Below, one piece after another: positions 7,270-14,519 of a stretch of DNA of 20,755 bases. The stretch spans positions 1 through 20,755 of the forward strand of contig JAFUPT010000061.1 of NCBI GenBank assembly GCA_017481065.1. The letters run 5' to 3'. The notes under the pieces are model-generated. The model made no database searches, was not told the origin of the DNA, and saw nothing but the letters and a program-made list of their open reading frames with translations. Each line of letters starts with the position of its first letter. Positions within the stretch are counted from its first letter, which is position 1. A program made the translations under genes and the position numbers. The stretch comes from Clostridia bacterium (GTDB lineage: Bacteria; Bacillota_A; Clostridia; Christensenellales; Aristaeellaceae).

Positions 7270-8031
7270 TCACCCGTTGATGTCCGCCAGCTCCCGCGCC
7301 ATGTTCTGAATCAGGCGCTCGAAGGTGGGCACATCGGTTTCGTTGCTCAGCATACAGAGCACGAAGGGCTTCCTGGTATACACAATGCCCACATCATGGG
7401 TGATGCCATCGTCCTCGCCGGTCTTGTGGGCGCAGGCGATGCCGCGGGATTTGAGGTAGAAGGGCATCTTGCCGTTGAGCTTCTGGTTCTTGAGTATCTC
7501 CAGCATTTCCCGGCTGGCTTCGGGGGAAACCAGCGTGCCCTCATACATCTTCTCCAGCAGGATGCCGATATCCCGGGCGCCCACGGTGTTCTGCAGGCCC
7601 GCGGCGCTGGCCTCCTTGTCAAAGAGCTTGCGGCGCAGCACCGTGGCCTTCAGGCCCAGGGAGCGCATGGTCTCATTCACATGCTCGATGCCCAGCTTTT
7701 CGATCAGGATGTTGGTGGCGGTGTTGTCGCTCAGCACGATCATCAGCTCCACCAGATCCCGCAAGGTCACTTCCAGGCCGTCATGCATGCGGTTCAGCGC
7801 GCCGCAGGAGGGCATTTTTTCCTCGCTGCGCAGCACATGCTTCTCCTCCGGGGAGAGCCTGCCCGCCTCGAACTGCTTAAACGCCTCCACCATGATCGGA
7901 ATCTTGATCACGCTGGCCGCCATCATCGGCACATTCTCATTCATCATCTGCCGACAGCCACCGTCCAACGGGTGATAATACATGGCCACATGGCCGGGCG
8001 CTGCATGCAGGCGCTTCATCATGGTATTCAT
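7270..8031 (-). CDS. Beta-lactamase-fold serine hydrolase without leader peptide
   Basis: A 253-residue serine hydrolase of the class A beta-lactamase/D-Ala-D-Ala peptidase superfamily. The three active-site boxes are present: SVIK (Ser40, Lys43), SDN (101-103) and KTG (203-205). The region that should carry the class A deacylating glutamate (ExxLN) reads AAGLQN (143-148), so that glutamate appears to be missing. A peptidase, esterase or non-hydrolytic binder is therefore more likely than true beta-lactam resistance. The protein starts MNTMMKRLHAAPGH and has no hydrophobic signal, so it may stay in the cytoplasm. The ATG is 4 bases after the solute-binding protein stop, and GGAGGG inside that gene's end is its ribosome site. 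It is the last gene of the operon. Confidence 0.8.
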   Translation of the reverse strand: MNTMMKRLHAAPGHVAMYYHPLDGGCRQMMNENVPMMAASVIKIPIMVEAFKQFEAGRLSPEEKHVLRSEEKMPSCGALNRMHDGLEVTLRDLVELMIVLSDNTATNILIEKLGIEHVNETMRSLGLKATVLRRKLFDKEASAAGLQNTVGARDIGILLEKMYEGTLVSPEASREMLEILKNQKLNGKMPFYLKSRGIACAHKTGEDDGITHDVGIVYTRKPFVLCMLSNETDVPTFERLIQNMARELADING

Positions 8032-8035
8032 TCGT

Positions 8036-9655
8036 TTATCCCTCCAAACTCTGCATAAACTCGATGCCGTTCAGGGTATTGCTGGAGCTGATGCCGCTCA
8101 GGCCCGCCAGGGACCGCCGGGACAGCACCGTGCCCGTGCGGAACAGCAATCCCATCACCGGGAGCCGCTCCACAATGTTCATCTGAATCTGGCTGTAAAT
8201 GCCCTTGAGCTCATCCTCTGTCTGCGCCGTGGGAATCAGCTTGAGCAGATTGCGCATCTCCTCGTGTCCGTAGCTGTTCAGGTTCACATCGCCGCGGCTG
8301 CCGAACATCTCGGTCAAATCCGGCACTTCGCTCAGGTTCACGCCCACGAGGGCGATATCATAATCCCCCTCGTTGATGTACCGGAGCACGCGCTCCTTGC
8401 CGCGCACCTCGATATTCACCTTCACACCCACCTGCCGCAGGTATTCAGCGATCATGTTGGCGGCGTTTTCGCGGATGGAATTGGTGGATTCGTTGTACAC
8501 GATCATCCTCAGCTCCAAATCCTTCAGGCGCACGCCGTCCACCTGGTTGAGCATGCCGTCGCCCGTCAAATCCGACCAGCCGCAGTTCTGCAACAGCTGC
8601 AGCGCGCGCTCCGGGCTGTAATAATAGATGGCGCTCTGGCTCTCATACAGCCAGGAACCCGGGTTCACCGGCACCTCGCACTGTATGCCCATGCCGAGAT
8701 AGGCGTTTTCAGCGATGGCGGCGCGGTCGATGGCGTACATCACTGCCTGGCGCATGCGCACATCGCTCATCAGCGAATCCTCGCTCAGGTTGGGAATGAT
8801 CATCTCGTAGGTGGTGGTCAGGTAATCCATGCTGGTGTAGGCGGACATCTTGCGGCTGAAGGATGCGTTGCTGCTCTGGGTACACAGCATATCGATCTCC
8901 TTCGTGCTCAGCGCCTCCAGCGCATCGCCGGAATCCGCATAGCAGATGGCCGCAATGCTCTGGATCTGGGTGTCCTTCTTCCACCAGAGGGGATTGGCCT
9001 CCAGGCGCACGCCCGCGCCGGAAACATATTCCGTGTACCAGTAGGGGCCGGTACCGCGGGCCATGGTTTCGGAGAGGGTGCCATACTGCACCACCGGGAA
9101 GGTCATGGCGTAGAGCACCATGTAGCCGGATGCATCCTCATCCGTCTTCACCGTCACGGTGAATTCATCGGTGGCCTCCATCTCCTCGATCATCTGCAGG
9201 CGCTTGTAATAGGGGTTGGTCTCCCCCGCCGCGATGTAGGATTGGTAGCTCAGCAGCACATCCGCTGCCGTGAGCGACATGCCGTTGTGGAATACCACGC
9301 CCTCCCGCAGCTTGAAGGTCCAGGTGCCGCCATCCACCGTCCAGCTGTCCGCCAGCAGCGGCGTGGGCTTGAAGCTGTCGTCCAGCTCCACCAGGGATTC
9401 AAACACCAGGCTGTTCAGGCTCAAAAGGTCCCGCTCGGTGCACAAAAAGGGATTCACCTGCGCACCCGCAGCGGCCACATAGCCCAGCCGCAGCTCGGCG
9501 TCGGTATTGATGGTGGAACCCGCGCTGAAATCCGCCCAGGGGTCCAGCGTCTCCACCGGAACCACCTCGCCAAATTCCTCGGCGCAGGCATAGCCCGCCA
9601 GCAGGCAGATGCTCAGCACCAGCGCAACCAGCCGCTCAGGCAGCCGCTTCCGCAT
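8036..9655 (-). CDS. Family 5 extracellular solute-binding protein (oligopeptide/dipeptide type), orphan
   Basis: A 539-residue periplasmic-type binding protein of the OppA/DppA family (SBP_bac_5). The start at 9655 (MRKRLPERL) is preferred to an in-frame ATG at 9676 because AAGGAAAT lies just upstream of it and the leader then begins properly. The hydrophobic stretch runs to LLAGYACAEE: cleavage after ACA by signal peptidase I fits, while the lipobox is poor, which is unusual for a Gram-positive binding protein. Family marks are LADSWTVDGGTWTFKLREG, FHNGMSLTAADVL and GTGPYWYTEY. No permease or ATPase gene is adjacent. It overlaps the transglycosylase gene by 20 bases, so a peptide or murein-fragment ligand is possible but only inferred. 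Confidence 0.85.
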   Translation of the reverse strand: MRKRLPERLVALVLSICLLAGYACAEEFGEVVPVETLDPWADFSAGSTINTDAELRLGYVAAAGAQVNPFLCTERDLLSLNSLVFESLVELDDSFKPTPLLADSWTVDGGTWTFKLREGVVFHNGMSLTAADVLLSYQSYIAAGETNPYYKRLQMIEEMEATDEFTVTVKTDEDASGYMVLYAMTFPVVQYGTLSETMARGTGPYWYTEYVSGAGVRLEANPLWWKKDTQIQSIAAICYADSGDALEALSTKEIDMLCTQSSNASFSRKMSAYTSMDYLTTTYEMIIPNLSEDSLMSDVRMRQAVMYAIDRAAIAENAYLGMGIQCEVPVNPGSWLYESQSAIYYYSPERALQLLQNCGWSDLTGDGMLNQVDGVRLKDLELRMIVYNESTNSIRENAANMIAEYLRQVGVKVNIEVRGKERVLRYINEGDYDIALVGVNLSEVPDLTEMFGSRGDVNLNSYGHEEMRNLLKLIPTAQTEDELKGIYSQIQMNIVERLPVMGLLFRTGTVLSRRSLAGLSGISSSNTLNGIEFMQSLEG

Positions 9656-10313
9656 AGATTTCCTTGTATTTCTCATAATACTTCATTACCCTGTCTACAT
9701 AAGTATTCGCATTTTCACCCTTGATGGCATACAGACTCTTGCCATCGCTGCTGAAGGCCGGATCGGCCAGCCAGCTGTCCACCTCTCCCTGGCCGGAATG
9801 GTAGGCCGCAGTGGCGCAAACCTTGTCCCCATCGTACCTCCTGAGCAGATAGCCCAGGTACCAGCATCCGTAGCGTATGTTCGTCTCCGGGGAAAACAGG
9901 CAGCCCTCCACATATTCCTCATCAAACTTCCCGGCAATCCATTCCGCAGTGGAGGGAGTGATCTGCATCAGCCCCTGGGCGTTCACGCTGGAAAGCGCCT
10001 GCGGGTTGTAGCTGGATTCCGCCAGGATCACCGCCGAAACATAGGCCGGTTCCAGCCCCTGCAGTTCGGCATTTTCATAAATCAGCCCGGTATATTCCAT
10101 GGGATAGAGCTGCACAGACTCCTTCTCCGGCTGTAAATCCCACATCACCACCGCCGCCAGCGCAATCAGCGCCGCCACCAGCAGCAGTATGCCCGCCGCC
10201 TTGAAGAAGCGCAGCACGGGGTTTTTCCGCCTGCGCCTCTTCCGTCCGGCAGGTCCGCGTTTCCTCGCAGCAGCCTGCCCGGGCCGCCGCTTCTTTGGTT
10301 GCTTTTCCATCAT
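9636..10313 (-). CDS. Membrane-anchored lytic transglycosylase (SLT domain)
   Basis: A 225-residue protein that would cleave the glycan strands of peptidoglycan outside the membrane. Residues 1-36 are very rich in Lys/Arg (cytoplasmic), about 37-58 form one membrane segment, and about 70-215 form a lysozyme-like SLT domain. The catalytic glutamate is Glu99 in AVILAESSYNP, followed by NAQGLMQITPSTA (112-124), ATAAYHSGQG, and NTYVDRVMKYYEKY at the end. Its ATG is 4 bases after the coaE stop, with AGGA overlapping that stop. The gene following coaE fits what is common in Clostridia. Its end overlaps the solute-binding gene. Confidence 0.88.
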   Translation of the reverse strand: MMEKQPKKRRPGQAAARKRGPAGRKRRRRKNPVLRFFKAAGILLLVAALIALAAVVMWDLQPEKESVQLYPMEYTGLIYENAELQGLEPAYVSAVILAESSYNPQALSSVNAQGLMQITPSTAEWIAGKFDEEYVEGCLFSPETNIRYGCWYLGYLLRRYDGDKVCATAAYHSGQGEVDSWLADPAFSSDGKSLYAIKGENANTYVDRVMKYYEKYKEIYAEAAA

Positions 10314-10317
10314 TCTT

Positions 10318-10935
10318 TCATCCTATGCGGCGCAGCAGCTGCTGGTAGAGGGAAGCAAGCTCCGCGCGGGTCTTTTCAATGGGCCGGTCGCTGTTGATCA
10401 CGCGCTTTGCCCGGGAATTGCGCTCCTCCATGGGCATCTGGGATGCGATGCGGGCCTGCGCCTGTTCGGCGCTCAGCCCATCCCGCTGCTGCACGCGCTC
10501 CAGCTGCACCTCCGGCCTTACGGACATGGCCCAGCATTCATCGCAGAGCACATCCATGCCGGTTTCAAACAGCAGCGGCACATCCAGCACCAGCACCTGC
10601 ACGCCGTCCCGGTTCGCGGCCTCGATTTCATCCATGGCCCGCCGCTGCACCAGCGGATGGATCACGCCTTCCAGCGCCCGCTTGGCAGCGGTATCGCCGA
10701 AGATGCGGTCGCCCAGCGCACGCCGGTTCAGGCTGCCATCCGGATGAAACATCCCGTCTCCAAAGATTTCGCGTATCTCCCCCAGGGCAGCGCCGCCGTC
10801 TGCGGTCAGCTCCCGGGAAATCTCATCCGCATCGATGTGCCGCGCTCCCAGGGAGCACAGGTATTTCGCGGCCTCGCTCTTGCCGCAGCCGATGCCGCCG
10901 GTAATTCCCAGCACAAAAGTCTTACTTGCAGGCAC
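10318..10935 (-). CDS. coaE: Dephospho-CoA kinase
   Basis: Last step of coenzyme A synthesis: ATP phosphorylates the 3'-OH of dephospho-CoA. The protein is 205 residues, the usual size. The P-loop is GITGGIGCGKS near the N terminus, followed by HIDADEISREL (substrate aspartates), VIHPLVQRR and LDVPLLFETGMD; the lid and base-binding segment ends in QMPMEERNSRAKRVINSD. The start is GTG at 10935, inside the last codons of polA (14-base overlap), with GGAGG 8 bases upstream. Translational coupling to polA is likely. CoA supply has no evident link to the downstream wall genes beyond shared transcription. Confidence 0.93.
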   Translation of the reverse strand: MPASKTFVLGITGGIGCGKSEAAKYLCSLGARHIDADEISRELTADGGAALGEIREIFGDGMFHPDGSLNRRALGDRIFGDTAAKRALEGVIHPLVQRRAMDEIEAANRDGVQVLVLDVPLLFETGMDVLCDECWAMSVRPEVQLERVQQRDGLSAEQAQARIASQMPMEERNSRAKRVINSDRPIEKTRAELASLYQQLLRRIG

Positions 10936-13477
10936 GCCAGTCGCCTCCCGTTGTTATGTCGGTCCTGAGGGGCACCTTCAATTCCATCACGCCCTCCATG
11001 CAGCTCCTGAGCAGCCCTGCGGCTTCCTCCGCTTCCTCCTCAGGGGCCTCGAGGATCAGTTCATCGTGCACCTGCAAAATCAGCCGGGTGCGCATGCCGC
11101 GCTTTTTCAGTTCCGCCGCCACCCGGTTCATCGCAATCTTGATGATATCCGCTGCGGTTCCCTGGATGGGGCTGTTCATGGCGCAGCGCTCGCCGAAGGC
11201 GCGCAGGTTGAAGCTCGGGCTGGTGAGCTCGGGAATGTAGCGCCTGCGGCCCATCAGCGTGATCGCATAGCCGCGAGATCGGGCCTCGGCAACCGAATCT
11301 TCCATATAAGCCTTCACGCCGGGATAGCGCTCGAAGTAGCGGTTCATGAAATCCCGGGCCTCTGTGCGGCTCACGCCGATATTCTTCGCCAGCGCGAAAT
11401 CGGAAATGCCGTATACAATGCCGAAGTTCACCGCCTTGGAAGCCGAGCGCATCTGCCCGGTCACTTCACCCAGCGGCACGCCGTAGACCTCCGCAGCCGT
11501 GCGGGCGTGGATATCCTCGCCGGCGTTGAAGGCGGAAATCATCGTCTCATCCCCGGAGATGTGGGCCAGCACCCGCAGCTCAATCTGGGAGTAGTCCGCA
11601 TCCACCAGCACCCAGCCGGGCCGGGCGATGAACGCGCCGCGAATCTCCCTGCCCAGCTCCGTGCGCACGGGAATGTTCTGCAAATTCGGCTCCATGCTGC
11701 TGAGCCTTCCGGTAGCGGTGGCCACCTGGTCAAAGTGGGTGTGCACCCTGCCGTTTTCGTCCCGCAGCTGAATCAGGGAATCGATGTAGGTGGAGCGCAG
11801 CTTGGTATACTTCCTGTACTCCAGTATCTTCGCGCAGACGGGGAAATCCTCCGCCAGGCCCTCCAGCACCTCCGCGCTGGTGGAATAGCCGCTCTTGGTC
11901 TTCTTCGGCGCGGGCAGCTTCATCTTTTCAAACAGCATCTCGCCCAGCTGCTTGGGAGAATTCAGGTTGATCTTCGCGCCGAACTCCCCATCGATCTCTT
12001 CCATCAGGCGGGCAATGGTTTCATCCATGGATGCGCCCATCTTCTGGAGCAATCCGGCGTCCACCAGGAAGCCCTCCTTCTCCATATCCCGCAGCACCGC
12101 GGAAAGCGGCATCTCAATATCATTGAAAACATGCTCCAGCTGTTTTTCCTTCAGCTGTGCCCGCTGAACCGCAGCCAGCTTATGCACCGCCAGCGCCGGG
12201 CACGCGGCAAAGCCGGAAACGCCCTCGTCCTCACAGAGCGCATCCGCAGCGAAGGAGCGCCTCTGGGGATTGAGCACATAGGCCGCCAGCATCACATCAA
12301 AGCAGGCCTCGATGGGCAGCGCCTTGGCATTCCACACCTCCACGCACTTCGCCTTTTCCAGCAGTGGGGAAACGCAGGCGAGGGCCTCCTCCTCAGAGAT
12401 GCCTGCCGAGAGCAGGTCGCCGCCGAGGGGCACGGAAATATACACATCCTGCGCCGCGAGGGAGAAATCCGCGCCGACGTACACCGCCGCCCAGTCCGAC
12501 TGCGCATTTTCAATCCGCGCGGCCAGCTCCTCCAGGCTGCGCAGGGTTTCCACGGCGATCTTCTCCCGCGCTGCCGGTCCCGCCACGGGCGCAGCCTCCG
12601 GGCATGCCTCCGCCGCCAGCTCCGCCAGCTTCCGGGATGCCAGGTTCATGCCCAGCTCCTTCAGCCGGGAAACCGCGTTGCCAAGGCTGCATATCTTCCA
12701 ATTCTCAAAATCCATCTCCACCGGGGCATTTCGCACGATCTCCGCCAGCTTCCGGCTCATCCGCGCCTGTTCCGCGCCGGTGAGCAGCCGCTCCCGCAGC
12801 TTGCCCTTCTCCTCGGCATCCGCCCGGCGAAGGGTATCCTCCAGGCTCCCGTAGGTCTGGATCAGCCTGAGCGCGGTCTTTTCGCCCACGCCGGAAACGC
12901 CGGGAATGTTGTCCGATGCATCGCCCATCAGGCTCTTCACATCGATCAGCTGCCTCGGCTCCACGCCATAGGTCTCCCGGATGTAATCCGGCGTGACCCG
13001 CTGGGTATCGGTGATGCCCCGCTTGGTATATAATATGGTGGTGTTCTCCCCGGAGAGCTGGAAGGAATCCCGGTCGCCGGTCACCAGCAGCACCTCCTGG
13101 CCCTTCTCCTCGCATACCCGGCTCACGGTGCCGAGGATATCATCCGCCTCGTAGCCTTCGCATTCCAGGATCGGAATGCCCATCAGGCCAATGATCTCCC
13201 GGATGATCGGGTCCTGGGCCCGCAGGTCGTCGGGCATGGGCTTGCGGGTGGCCTTGTAGCCATCGAAGATGCCGGATCGGAAGGTGGGCGCGTGCATATC
13301 AAAGGCCACGGCGATGCCCTCCGGCTTCTCCTCGCCAATCACCTTCAAAAGCATCATCACAAAGCCGTGCACCGCGTTCGTGGGCGTGCCGTCCGGCGCG
13401 CTCATCGGCGATTGCAGGGCGTGGTACGCCCGGTACATCAGGCTGTAACCATCCACCAGCACCATCTTATCCATCAT
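10922..13477 (-). CDS. polA: DNA polymerase I
   Basis: Repair and Okazaki-fragment polymerase, 851 residues. The N-terminal 5' nuclease domain (about 1-290) has VDGYSLMYRAYHA, EGYEADDILG, VTGDRDSFQL and the SGVGEKTA helix-hairpin-helix. The middle 3'-5' exonuclease fold (about 300-470) looks inactive: the DxE metal motif is absent, only FDVMLAAYVLNP being recognisable. The polymerase domain has motif A DYSQIELR (Asp628), motif B RSASKAVNFGIVYG and motif C QVHDE (Asp805); the 177-residue spacing equals that of E. coli 705 to 882. The start at 13477 (MMDKMVLVDG) is chosen because AAGGAG is 6 bases upstream; the ATG at 13492 would put that site inside the gene. It leads the five-gene - strand operon. 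Confidence 0.95.
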   Translation of the reverse strand: MMDKMVLVDGYSLMYRAYHALQSPMSAPDGTPTNAVHGFVMMLLKVIGEEKPEGIAVAFDMHAPTFRSGIFDGYKATRKPMPDDLRAQDPIIREIIGLMGIPILECEGYEADDILGTVSRVCEEKGQEVLLVTGDRDSFQLSGENTTILYTKRGITDTQRVTPDYIRETYGVEPRQLIDVKSLMGDASDNIPGVSGVGEKTALRLIQTYGSLEDTLRRADAEEKGKLRERLLTGAEQARMSRKLAEIVRNAPVEMDFENWKICSLGNAVSRLKELGMNLASRKLAELAAEACPEAAPVAGPAAREKIAVETLRSLEELAARIENAQSDWAAVYVGADFSLAAQDVYISVPLGGDLLSAGISEEEALACVSPLLEKAKCVEVWNAKALPIEACFDVMLAAYVLNPQRRSFAADALCEDEGVSGFAACPALAVHKLAAVQRAQLKEKQLEHVFNDIEMPLSAVLRDMEKEGFLVDAGLLQKMGASMDETIARLMEEIDGEFGAKINLNSPKQLGEMLFEKMKLPAPKKTKSGYSTSAEVLEGLAEDFPVCAKILEYRKYTKLRSTYIDSLIQLRDENGRVHTHFDQVATATGRLSSMEPNLQNIPVRTELGREIRGAFIARPGWVLVDADYSQIELRVLAHISGDETMISAFNAGEDIHARTAAEVYGVPLGEVTGQMRSASKAVNFGIVYGISDFALAKNIGVSRTEARDFMNRYFERYPGVKAYMEDSVAEARSRGYAITLMGRRRYIPELTSPSFNLRAFGERCAMNSPIQGTAADIIKIAMNRVAAELKKRGMRTRLILQVHDELILEAPEEEAEEAAGLLRSCMEGVMELKVPLRTDITTGGDWRACK

Positions 13478-13515
13478 GAAGAACTCCTTCATTGCAATTT
13501 AGATTATCCCATTAC

Positions 13516-13544
13516 AGTATACCAAAACAGCCGCCAAATAGCAA
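13516..13544 (-). promoter_or_regulatory. Sigma-A-type promoter for the polA operon
   Basis: On the - strand, TTGCTA (13544-13539) and TATACT (13521-13516) are separated by 17 bases, matching the consensus at 4/6 and 5/6. The -10 is 38 bases from the polA start codon, leaving a short leader. Confidence 0.55.
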
Positions 13545-13586
13545 ACCTGCAATCCTGACCCCTTTGTGAAAAAACGGTGGCATATA

Positions 13587-13615
13587 TGGACAGGCCGCGC
13601 CGGGCATGATATGAT
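13587..13615 (+). promoter_or_regulatory. Sigma-A-type promoter for the 157-residue membrane protein gene
   Basis: TGGACA (13587-13592), a 17-base spacer, and TATGAT (13610-13615) match the consensus at 5/6 each. The start codon follows 33 bases after the -10. It is divergent from the polA promoter, the two -35 boxes being about 40 bases apart. Confidence 0.65.
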
Positions 13616-13647
13616 AATAGGAGATTTAGAAGAAAGAGGAATTTCCC

Positions 13648-14121
13648 TTGAAACCGTTCAATATTATCCTTTCCCTGATCCTGGTATTGATCCTTGCCTT
13701 CGGCGCATTCTTTTATGCGGGAGGCACCCTGCAGGCCGATGTGAGCAGCATCACTGCCAGCGCCGCAGATTACCCGGACGCCTTTGAATCCATCCGCAAT
13801 GTGCTCCAGTCCGGCACCGCGCCCCAGCTCTTTTCCAATGATCCGCTGGACGGCCCCGAAAACTATTCCCTCGTGGATATCAACATCTCCCTCGCCAACC
13901 GCGGCATTTTTGACGCCGAATGGCTCAATATCCAGCTCGGCGGCGTGACCGGCGATATCGCCGTCTATTCCCTCACCGGCGATGGCTCCGATGTGCTCTC
14001 CCGCAGCGGCGCGCAGGCCAACCTCAAGCTCATCACCCGCGCCCCCGCCGATGTCAAGCGCGAAATCACCATCCAGTATTACGTCTACGGCGTCTCCCGC
14101 ACGGTTACGGTAGTGGCGTGA
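13648..14121 (+). CDS. Unrecognised membrane-anchored or secreted protein, 157 residues
   Basis: I do not recognise the family. The protein starts at TTG, with AGAGGAA upstream, and reads MKPFNIILSLILVLILAFGAF, one hydrophobic segment at about 5-27 that could be an anchor or an uncleaved signal. The remaining 130 residues are polar with alternating hydrophobic positions (for example YSLVDINISLANRG and REITIQYYVYGVSRTVTVV), which suggests a small beta-sandwich outside the membrane. There are no cysteines and no catalytic motif. It is monocistronic, with its own promoter and a strong terminator at 14223. Codon use resembles the neighbours, so there is no sign of recent transfer. The coding call rests on the promoter, the ribosome site, the anchor and third-position GC bias. 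Confidence 0.75.
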   Translation: MKPFNIILSLILVLILAFGAFFYAGGTLQADVSSITASAADYPDAFESIRNVLQSGTAPQLFSNDPLDGPENYSLVDINISLANRGIFDAEWLNIQLGGVTGDIAVYSLTGDGSDVLSRSGAQANLKLITRAPADVKREITIQYYVYGVSRTVTVVA

Positions 14122-14194
14122 TGTTCAGGGGATGCACTCAGGGCGGCCCCTAAGAATCCCACCAGAGTATGCTGTCCTCTGGGCTCCTGCTTAC

Positions 14195-14207
14195 GGGACA
14201 TTGTCCC
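14195..14207 (+). repeat. Composite 3'-end element, copy 3 (dyad 1 only)
   Basis: GGGAC-att-GTCCC lies between the stop of the 157-residue gene and its terminator. Dyad 2 is not recognisable; the preceding bases (about 14129-14153) hold only loose GGGG/CCCC blocks. Confidence 0.55.
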
Positions 14208-14222
14208 TTAAAAATCCCCCGA

Positions 14223-14255
14223 AAAAAATCGACCCCGTTCCGGGGTCGATTTTTT
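14223..14255 (+). terminator. Bidirectional intrinsic terminator
   Basis: AAAAAATCGACCCCG (14223-14237) and CGGGGTCGATTTTTT (14241-14255) pair perfectly over 15 positions with a TTC loop. It ends transcription of the 157-residue gene and could also act on the - strand. Confidence 0.85.
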
Positions 14256-14268
14256 GGTAGACGAATTG

Positions 14269-14338
14269 TAGGGGCGCACCTGTGTGTGCGCCCGCCCGTG
14301 AAACAGAAAACCGTAGGGCGGGATGCCCACATCCCGCC
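14269..14338. repeat. GTAGGG-type palindromic repeats, copies 2 and 3
   Basis: Copy 2 has GGGCGCAC/GTGCGCCC arms (14272-14279 with 14286-14293). Copy 3 has GGCGGGAT/ATCCCGCC arms (14317-14324 with 14331-14338). Both have 6-base loops and begin with GTAGGG, like the unit at 7073. The arm sequences differ while pairing is kept, which points to selection for the fold or for the palindrome. Confidence 0.7.
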
Positions 14339-14356
14339 GCAAAATCCCCATCAAAA

Positions 14357-14391
14357 AAATCCCTGCTCCATTCTTGGCGGAGCAGGGATTT
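14357..14391 (-). terminator. Probable terminator of the CotH/VTC operon (ATTCTTG-loop hairpin)
   Basis: AAATCCCTGCTCC (14357-14369) pairs with GGAGCAGGGATTT (14379-14391) around ATTCTTGGC. On the - strand the stem is followed by ATTTTTTTGATG, a proper U-run. It has a relative at 20516-20544 with the same loop start but CCCC/GGGG in place of CTCC/GGAG. Confidence 0.72.
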
Positions 14392-14435
14392 GCATATTTT
14401 TCATGGCGCGCAATGCGCGCCAGTTGTGCCGGGGT

Positions 14436-14510
14436 CCAGGGGGAGGCTCTCCCCCTGGCGGATTCTTAAGGCGGAGCTTTAAGCAGCTTCTCAGGGGCAA
14501 AGCCCCTGAG
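14436..14510 (-). repeat. Composite 3'-end palindromic element, copy 4 (reverse orientation)
   Basis: Read from the lamin-tail gene stop: CTCAGGGGC/GCCCCTGAG (14490-14498 with 14502-14510), CTTAAGGC/GCTTTAAG (14465-14472 with 14476-14483), then CCAGGGGGAG/CTCCCCCTGG (14436-14445 with 14449-14458), all with 3-base loops. The layout equals copy 2, including the middle CTTAAGGC dyad. The terminator at 14357 follows. Confidence 0.78.
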
Positions 14511-14519
14511 CGTCCCCCG

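Larger units (their letters stand above)
14122..14519. other. Gene-free convergent intergenic region rich in hairpins
   Basis: No gene seen. It holds, in order, a decayed composite element (14195-14207), a strong terminator (14223-14255), two GTAGGG palindromes (14269-14293 and 14313-14338), a hairpin with an ATTCTTG loop (14357-14391), a TGGCGCGCA/TGCGCGCCA palindrome (14404-14422), and a composite element for the - strand lamin-tail gene (14436-14510). Confidence 0.75.

Noticed and set aside
10835..13033. A 732-codon open frame on the + strand across polA
   Set aside because: It is antisense to the conserved nuclease and polymerase motifs of PolA, and it shows no domain pattern of its own.
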